64,000 bases of DNA, from contig JAZGTH010000008.1 of NCBI GenBank assembly GCA_036877525.1, positions 5,762,501 through 5,826,500 of the forward strand, read 5' to 3'. Positions 61,004 through 64,000 of the stretch are shown here, one piece after another. Positions within the stretch are counted from its first letter, which is position 1. Every line of letters starts with the position of its first letter. A program made the translations under genes and the position numbers. The notes beneath the pieces are model-generated. The model saw nothing but the letters and a program-made list of their open reading frames with translations. It was not told the origin of the DNA and ran no database searches. The stretch is from Chromobotia macracanthus (lineage: Eukaryota > Chordata > Actinopteri > Cypriniformes > Botiidae).

Positions 61004-62322
61004 GACTAAACAAACCTATGATAAGAAACTTGCTTTAAACCACCTGCATGTTTCATGTGAATATTTTTAGATGAACATGTTGTACAACTTCTTTTACTAT
61101 TGTGACATATTGGACATCGTGACATTTCATCTTATATTTGCCATTATTTATTAAAATGACCCAGAACACTGTCATACTTATGTTAGCCTGCTGCATGTCA
61201 TGAATGTTTTCTCAATTGCCATGCATTCACTTAAAAAATTACAGGCATTCCTGATGCATACAAGACAGAACCAGTAAAGTCTCTGTTTCTACAAATTGTC
61301 TGTACCAGCACAATACATTTATTCACAATACTGAAAACACAGAACTAAACAGAACTAAGTAACTAATTATTTTTGTTAGAACAATTATTGCATTAGGTAA
61401 AAAACTAGAATCATTGTGCAATCAGAACCAAATTCCTTATGATTCCCATCTCTAATCATACATAATAAATTGACTAGTTTGATAAACTTATTAACTGTCA
61501 TAAAACCACCAATTCATCGATTTTTGCAACAGTAATTCATCTGCGGTTCATCAAACCTGTTCAAGCTTCTAACATGCTGTCATTATTTAGTTCAATAATA
61601 AACAACTGAACATGCAAACATATATGCATTGACGCACACATCCCTGTAAGCAGTTTGGTTCTTTAGTTGTTGCCACATACAGGTAGACCCAGTTTACACA
61701 GTGTTAAATTGATCTCAGATGAGCCAATCACAAGTGGTGAGCTGAGACACATCACTGTTTACAACCAGTAGTAAAATGTGAATCAATGCATCTCTGTGAC
61801 CACTAGGGTGTCTGGGTTTATGACTACACACATCACTCACTATGTCAGTATGTTACTGCATGTTTACAAAGCTTATAAAAGTTCAAGTAAAAAAGTCAGC
61901 ACATAGGTGTTTTTTATTATCTAGGACACATTGAGTCATGTGGGATGCAATGCATTTTCAACTACCTGTAAATTAGGTTTGTGTGATTGGATCACAAAAT
62001 ATTTTGGCCCAAAATAGGTATTACTAACAGGTGTAACAGGGTTACAGAGACACACATGAGTGTTAGGCAGACAGAAAATGAGTAACCAAGGCTTGGATGT
62101 TTCATTATTCATAAAACGCATTCCTGGCACAAATAAAGATTCTTACCTATCGGTTTTTCTCACCACTTCACCCTTTTTACAATGGTCTCTCGAACCCTGG
62201 CAGCACCCTTATCTGGCATCCATTGATAAATAAAGTTAAGATAAAGGAAAGAGGAGCTAATTAATATCGAGAGAAGCTTTGGGTCACACATCGATACAGA
62301 GCCTAAAACACGATCTGACTTT
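61004..62322. other. suclg2 intron, no exon seen
   Basis: AT-rich. A weak CTCF-like word (CCACTAGGGTGTC) lies at about 61800. Nothing else was recognised. Confidence 0.4.
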
Positions 62323-62346
62323 GGAGGAGGGGGGGGGGGGGGGGAG

Positions 62347-62414
<68 letters not shown>
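62323..62414 (+). repeat. Polypurine tract: G16, A37, (GA)n
   Basis: GGAGGA leads into 16 consecutive G (62329-62344), AG, 37 consecutive A (62347-62383), then GACAGAGA and a pure GA run to 62414. The stretch 62323-62385 is 63 purines without a pyrimidine. On the suclg2 sense strand it is a pyrimidine tract. The apparent poly-Lys and poly-Phe frames are artefacts. Confidence 0.95.
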
Positions 62415-62419
<5 letters not shown>

Positions 62420-64000
62420 AAAGAGCTTGTCAAAGCTCTGAGGCATTGTGGGCCTCCAATGAGCCATGCGTGTAACGATCGCAGGAATCATTCAGAGAAG
62501 ATAGAAGAGAGCTATCTGCTCCCTCCTGTAATGTGACGTACATGCTTGTGTACAACCAGATCAGATTTAGCATTTGTATTGGACAGTGCTGCACTCTGAA
62601 GTACAACAACAGACCTTATCAGACCAAGATCTGTGACAGAAAGAAAGAACTAAAGAGGCCCAGAGGAAAAACTTCATAGGCCATGATCAATAGTCAAACC
62701 AAATGAGACAAGGGTATAAAAGGACAAAATTGCACTTAATAAATAAATAGTAAATTGTGGTAAGGATAGCATGATAGGCTATGTTAACTAATGAAAATTT
62801 AAAGAGGATGGTTTAGCAAGATAAAACTGTTTCATTATATAAAAATACAGACTTACAGCAGAAGACCCTACAAATGTCCATGTAAATGAGAAAATATATA
62901 CACGATACATCTAAAGCAAGCACAGCATCTGTTTGCCTGACTGCTTCTGTTCTCAGTGCATAAAATTACAGGAGCACAATTTGCCTTTCACAGCACCACC
63001 TGTCCGTCAAATGTCGCTCAGGGTGTGTTTATGCTCAATGTTATGTCAAGCTCTTGTCAAGAGAGTGTGTGGCCACCAGAATAAAGCATTTCTGTTGAGT
63101 AAGATCAGATCACAGTAAAGGAATATTATGATGAAGTAATTTAATACTCAGCAATTTAGTATATAACAGAGCCACGTTTCGCTTTCCCAACCAATTGGCT
63201 CAAATCTACAAGACATCACCTATTTGATAATATAGATCTACAGTTTGAGCCAAGACTGCTCTGTTTCTTTAAACAAAATTGTGAAGGCTTACAACTGACA
63301 CCAATCAACACAGTAAATGTCTTTTCACAATAAGGCAAACACAAGAATGACAAGATTTTAATGTAATAAATGTATAAAATGCATCTTCATTTCAATAAAG
63401 TTAAGAAAAGGTAAAAAAAAGAGCCAAAATTACAGACGAACATCTTACACATAGATCTACAAACACCAACACATGCATTAAAGCCATGTAGCTTTACTCT
63501 GATCAAAGAAGCCAAGACAAACAGCACTGAATCTTTCTGACTATCAAAACACCAGATGATACACTGTAAGCAAATCATCAGATGTATCTATAGAGAGCCT
63601 CTCTTATTGATGTCTTTTATTAGTCAATGAAAACCTAACAAATGGAAAGTCTCTCACTAATTGGATATATTGCCCTATTTGAGTTTTCTCTGAAAAAGAT
63701 CACAGGCCTTGTTTAATAATGTAATATAAAAAGATAACATTTATGCAGTACAGCCTTTCATATTAGACGCTGACCATGCAAGCCAAAACAACACAGGGAT
63801 CATTCCATATGGGGTTAAATTATGTATTCACTTCTGTGTTATAATTCAGGCTTTCTAACTAAAAGCAGTACTTGGTATCTAAAAGTCTAAAGATGAGCTA
63901 ACAGAGATCAAAGCCAATGGGAGATGTGTTTGTAGACTTCTCTCTAATGTTGCATCATGGTTTTAATGGTGATGTGTCATGTGAATGTCCGGTAAGTCGC
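62415..64000. other. suclg2 intron to right edge, no exon seen
   Basis: AT-rich sequence without recognisable exon, RNA gene or repeat family. The window ends inside the intron. Confidence 0.4.

Noticed and set aside
43034..64000. Further suclg2 exons
   Set aside because: I looked on the minus strand for segments encoding the expected preceding residues (a GGGVKEAQV / LLTADPK-like string) with splice sites and found none.
1..64000. CRISPR arrays, operons, prokaryotic promoters, integrated viral genes
   Set aside because: The sequence is vertebrate nuclear DNA. Regular repeats present are microsatellites, and no reverse transcriptase, integrase or capsid-like frame was recognised.

Overview
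The window reads as nuclear DNA of a teleost fish, most likely a cypriniform. Evidence: vertebrate spliced exons separated by long AT-rich introns, many (CA)n and (GA)n microsatellites, tRNA-derived SINEs, and short TTAAAGGG-ended MITEs of a kind I know as abundant in cyprinids. The species cannot be named from this alone.

Only two protein-coding genes can be supported, in convergent orientation. At the left edge (1-791, + strand) are the last two coding exons of a BTB-Kelch gene, read as kbtbd8. Its probable 3'UTR runs to about 3.46 kb. On the minus strand, 39231-39346 and 42913-43033 are the last two coding exons of suclg2, the beta subunit of GDP-forming succinyl-CoA ligase. The rest of suclg2 lies beyond the right edge, so about 43.03-64.0 kb is one very long intron. 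The kbtbd8 / suclg2 tail-to-tail order agrees with the vertebrate arrangement I know (human 3p14.1) and supports choosing kbtbd8 over its paralogues.

The roughly 36 kb between the genes shows no other convincing exon. It holds SINEs (14.25 and 30.87 kb), MITEs (14.7 and 31.2 kb), a Tc1/mariner relic (33.86 kb), microsatellites, and several blocks of mixed composition with clustered homeodomain-type TAATTA cores that could be cis-regulatory. Inside suclg2, the last intron has a reversed SINE (40.86-41.11 kb). The upstream intron has a long imperfect inverted repeat (44.89-46.21 kb) whose spacer carries a near-perfect CTCF-type motif. Further right are a MITE (55.04 kb), a SINE head (57.87 kb), a palindromic hAT-like element (60.83 kb) and a long polypurine tract (62.32 kb).

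The points most worth a second look are an apparent one-base frameshift in the conserved last exon of kbtbd8, the 1.3 kb inverted repeat, and a coding-like 71-codon minus-strand frame at 8.64-8.86 kb that I cannot place. I found no operon, CRISPR array, virus or previously undescribed multi-gene system. Gene-poor intervals were read by eye only, so small exons could be missed.
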